DNA from: an uncultured Ruminococcus sp.
GTDB taxonomy: Bacteria > Bacillota > Clostridia > Lachnospirales > Lachnospiraceae
Assembly: GCA_900555215.1 (NCBI GenBank)
Contig: USKR01000078.1
Coordinates: forward strand, 1-6,515
Direction of reading: 5' to 3'
Length of the DNA: 6,515 nt
Numbering within the stretch: the first letter of the stretch is position 1; the number at the start of each line of letters is the position of its first letter. The notes under the pieces are model-generated. The model did no database searches. It was given only the letters and a program-made list of their open reading frames with translations, and was not told the origin of the DNA. A program made the translations under genes and the position numbers. Positions 5,252-6,515 of the stretch are shown piece after piece.

Positions 5252-6244
5252 ATGTGCACTTGTATCACTTATAAAAACGGAGATTTCTACTTCGGCAGAA
5301 ACATGGACCTGGAGTATTCGTTCGGAGAATGTGTGGTGCTTACCCCTCGTGATTTTCCGTTCCAGTTCAAATATGCAGACTTTCTGCCGCGCCATTATGC
5401 TATGATCGGCATGGCTGCGTGGCAGGAGGCATTTCCCCTCTATGCAGAAGCAGTGAACGAACAAGGACTCTGCATGGCAGGGCTGAATTTTCCAGGGAGC
5501 GCATATTACAGAAAGACAGAATGTGGAAAAACCAATATTGCCACATTTGAGTTCATCCCGTGGATCCTCGGGACGTGCGCATCTGTTAAAGAAGCAGAAG
5601 AAAGAATGAATGAGATAAATATTACAGATGATGCACTTTCTGAAGATATGCCGCCCGCCCGGCTCCACTGGATGCTGGCAGACAGGGAGAGATGCCTTGT
5701 GGTCGAGTCGGTCAGGGAAGGCATAAAGGTTTACGAAGACCCGATTGGCATTTTGACGAATAATCCGCCTTTTGAGTACCACAGAATGAATCTGAATAAT
5801 TATCTGAGTGTGACAGCCGGTTATCCCCAGCCGCGTTTCAGCCAGTGGGGAAATGGAGAAAAGGATCTCTGTCTAAAACCATATTCCCAGGGAATGGGCG
5901 GAATCGGGCTCCCAGGAGACTATTCTTCTGCGTCAAGGTTTGTGAAAGCGGCATTTCTTAAATGGAATTCTGTCTGTGAAAGCAATGAAGAAGAGAATAT
6001 ATCTCAATTTTTTCATATCCTGGACAGTGTGGCAATGCCCCGGGGAGCAGTCGTCACTCAGGACGGAAAATATGATATTACCACATATTCCTGCTGCGTA
6101 AATGCTGATACAGGAACGTATTACTATAAAACTTACGGAAACAGCCGGATCAATGCAGTGGATATGAGAAATGTGAATTTGGATGGAAATATGCCTGCCA
6201 TATATCCGATTGAGACAGGGACGAATATCCGAAAGATCAATTGA
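5252..6244 (+). CDS. bsh: Choloylglycine (bile salt) hydrolase
   Basis: The 330-residue protein is a complete Ntn-hydrolase of the choloylglycine hydrolase family, which cleaves the amide bond of glycine- or taurine-conjugated bile salts (EC 3.5.1.24), usually in the cytoplasm. It begins MCTCITYKNG, where Cys2 becomes the N-terminal nucleophile after Met removal, so the start at 5252 is fixed by chemistry. GGAGG (5237-5241) lies ten bases upstream. Other expected residues are present: Arg16 and Asp19 (FGRNMDL), Asn79 (GLNFP; penicillin V acylases often have Tyr here, which favours bile salts), Asn170/171 (LTNNP) and Arg229 (GLPGDYSSASRF). Length matches the family (about 315-340), and there is no signal peptide. 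The frame is open further upstream, but those codons overlap the Crp/Fnr remnant. No clear promoter or downstream terminator was found. It is intact although its left neighbours are decayed, which suggests selection for function. Substrate preference cannot be read from sequence alone. Confidence 0.94.
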   Translation: MCTCITYKNGDFYFGRNMDLEYSFGECVVLTPRDFPFQFKYADFLPRHYAMIGMAAWQEAFPLYAEAVNEQGLCMAGLNFPGSAYYRKTECGKTNIATFEFIPWILGTCASVKEAEERMNEINITDDALSEDMPPARLHWMLADRERCLVVESVREGIKVYEDPIGILTNNPPFEYHRMNLNNYLSVTAGYPQPRFSQWGNGEKDLCLKPYSQGMGGIGLPGDYSSASRFVKAAFLKWNSVCESNEEENISQFFHILDSVAMPRGAVVTQDGKYDITTYSCCVNADTGTYYYKTYGNSRINAVDMRNVNLDGNMPAIYPIETGTNIRKIN

Positions 6245-6294
6245 CCGATGCAGCACGGAAGATGCCATAGAGTTCACACAGGAATCTTTGTTTC

Positions 6295-6316
6295 TGCATA
6301 TATTTTACTATATGCA
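6295..6316. repeat. Perfect inverted repeat between the hydrolase and holin-like genes
   Basis: TGCATATA (6295-6302) and TATATGCA (6309-6316) are exact reverse complements around TTTTAC. It lies 51 bases after the hydrolase stop and 18 bases before the next start. No T-run follows and the stem is AT-rich, so it is a poor terminator. An operator for a dimeric regulator of the downstream gene is plausible. Confidence 0.5.
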
Positions 6317-6334
6317 TGAAAGGGGGATTTCTAT

Positions 6335-6481
6335 ATGGAGATCACAGAATATATCAAGCCGGAACTGATCGTAGTTGCGCTGGCGCTTTATTTCCTTGAT
6401 ATGGCACTGAGAAAAAGCTCTGTTATCCGGGAAAAATATATTTTTTTTCTTACAGGGCTTGTGGGTCCGTTCCTGTTTTAA
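6335..6481 (+). pseudogene. Holin-like small membrane protein, truncated
   Basis: From ATG 6335, with AGGGGG (6320-6325) nine bases upstream, the frame gives MEITEYIKPELIVVALALYF, LDMALRKSSVIREKYIFF and LTGLVGPFLF, then TAA at 6479-6481. This matches the start of phage-holin-like proteins (class V/Hol44-type) often found on Firmicute chromosomes: a first membrane helix at about residues 11-26, a short basic loop (RKSSVIREK), and the beginning of a second helix. Relatives are considerably longer. A second in-frame TAA follows at 6491-6493, so the protein ends after 48 residues. The eight-T run at 6441-6448 is a possible slippage site. It could be a genuine truncated gene or one broken near the window edge. 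Family assignment is by resemblance only. Confidence 0.55.
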
Positions 6482-6515
6482 TGGTTACCTTAAATCTCAC
6501 CCGGGCTTTCCGAGT

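Noticed and set aside
1..6515. CRISPR arrays, tRNA or rRNA genes, insertion sequences
   Set aside because: No regularly spaced direct repeats, tRNA-like cloverleaf sequence, rRNA signature or DDE transposase was seen by eye on either strand.

Overview
The window looks like low-to-moderate GC DNA from an anaerobic gut Firmicute, probably a Lachnospiraceae/Clostridia relative. This rests on protein families recognised by eye (a Clostridia-type MobV relaxase, a large serine recombinase, a bile salt hydrolase, and remnants of a 4Fe-4S protein and a Crp/Fnr regulator) and on strong AGGAGG/GGGAGG ribosome binding sites. No database search was possible.

Bases 1-3890 are part of an integrative/mobilizable element, all on the + strand. 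A rho-independent terminator (24-56) and an orphan RBS-ATG lie directly against a MobV relaxase that has lost its N-terminus (82-705). A 60-residue small protein (695-877) overlaps the relaxase end. A RhuM-family protein (973-2007) has its own consensus-like promoter (855-883) and a leader hairpin. A full-length large serine recombinase (2055-3809) follows and ends in a strong terminator (3838-3871). The recombinase looks functional. Transfer through this relaxase copy does not, because the catalytic N-terminal part is missing.

Bases 3890-5190 are a run of gene remnants. They comprise a SymE-like toxin gene with a one-base frameshift (3977-4215), the tail of an AlbA_2/HATPase_c_4-type ATP-binding regulator with an apparent in-frame deletion (4231-4464), a leftward 4Fe-4S protein fragment (4443-5052), and a rightward Crp/Fnr C-terminal fragment (5053-5187) with an in-frame TAG. 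The last two meet head to head with both N-termini gone. The simplest explanation is one deletion that removed the promoter region of a divergent gene pair.

Bases 5190-6515 hold an intact choloylglycine/bile salt hydrolase gene (5252-6244) with the nucleophile Cys2 and the other expected active-site residues. After it come a perfect inverted repeat (6295-6316) and a short holin-like membrane protein that stops early (6335-6481).

I see no convincing new defence or regulatory system. The most informative signals are the decay pattern beside an intact recombinase and an intact bile salt hydrolase, the RhuM gene placed between the mobilization and integration genes with its own promoter, and several well-formed inverted repeats.
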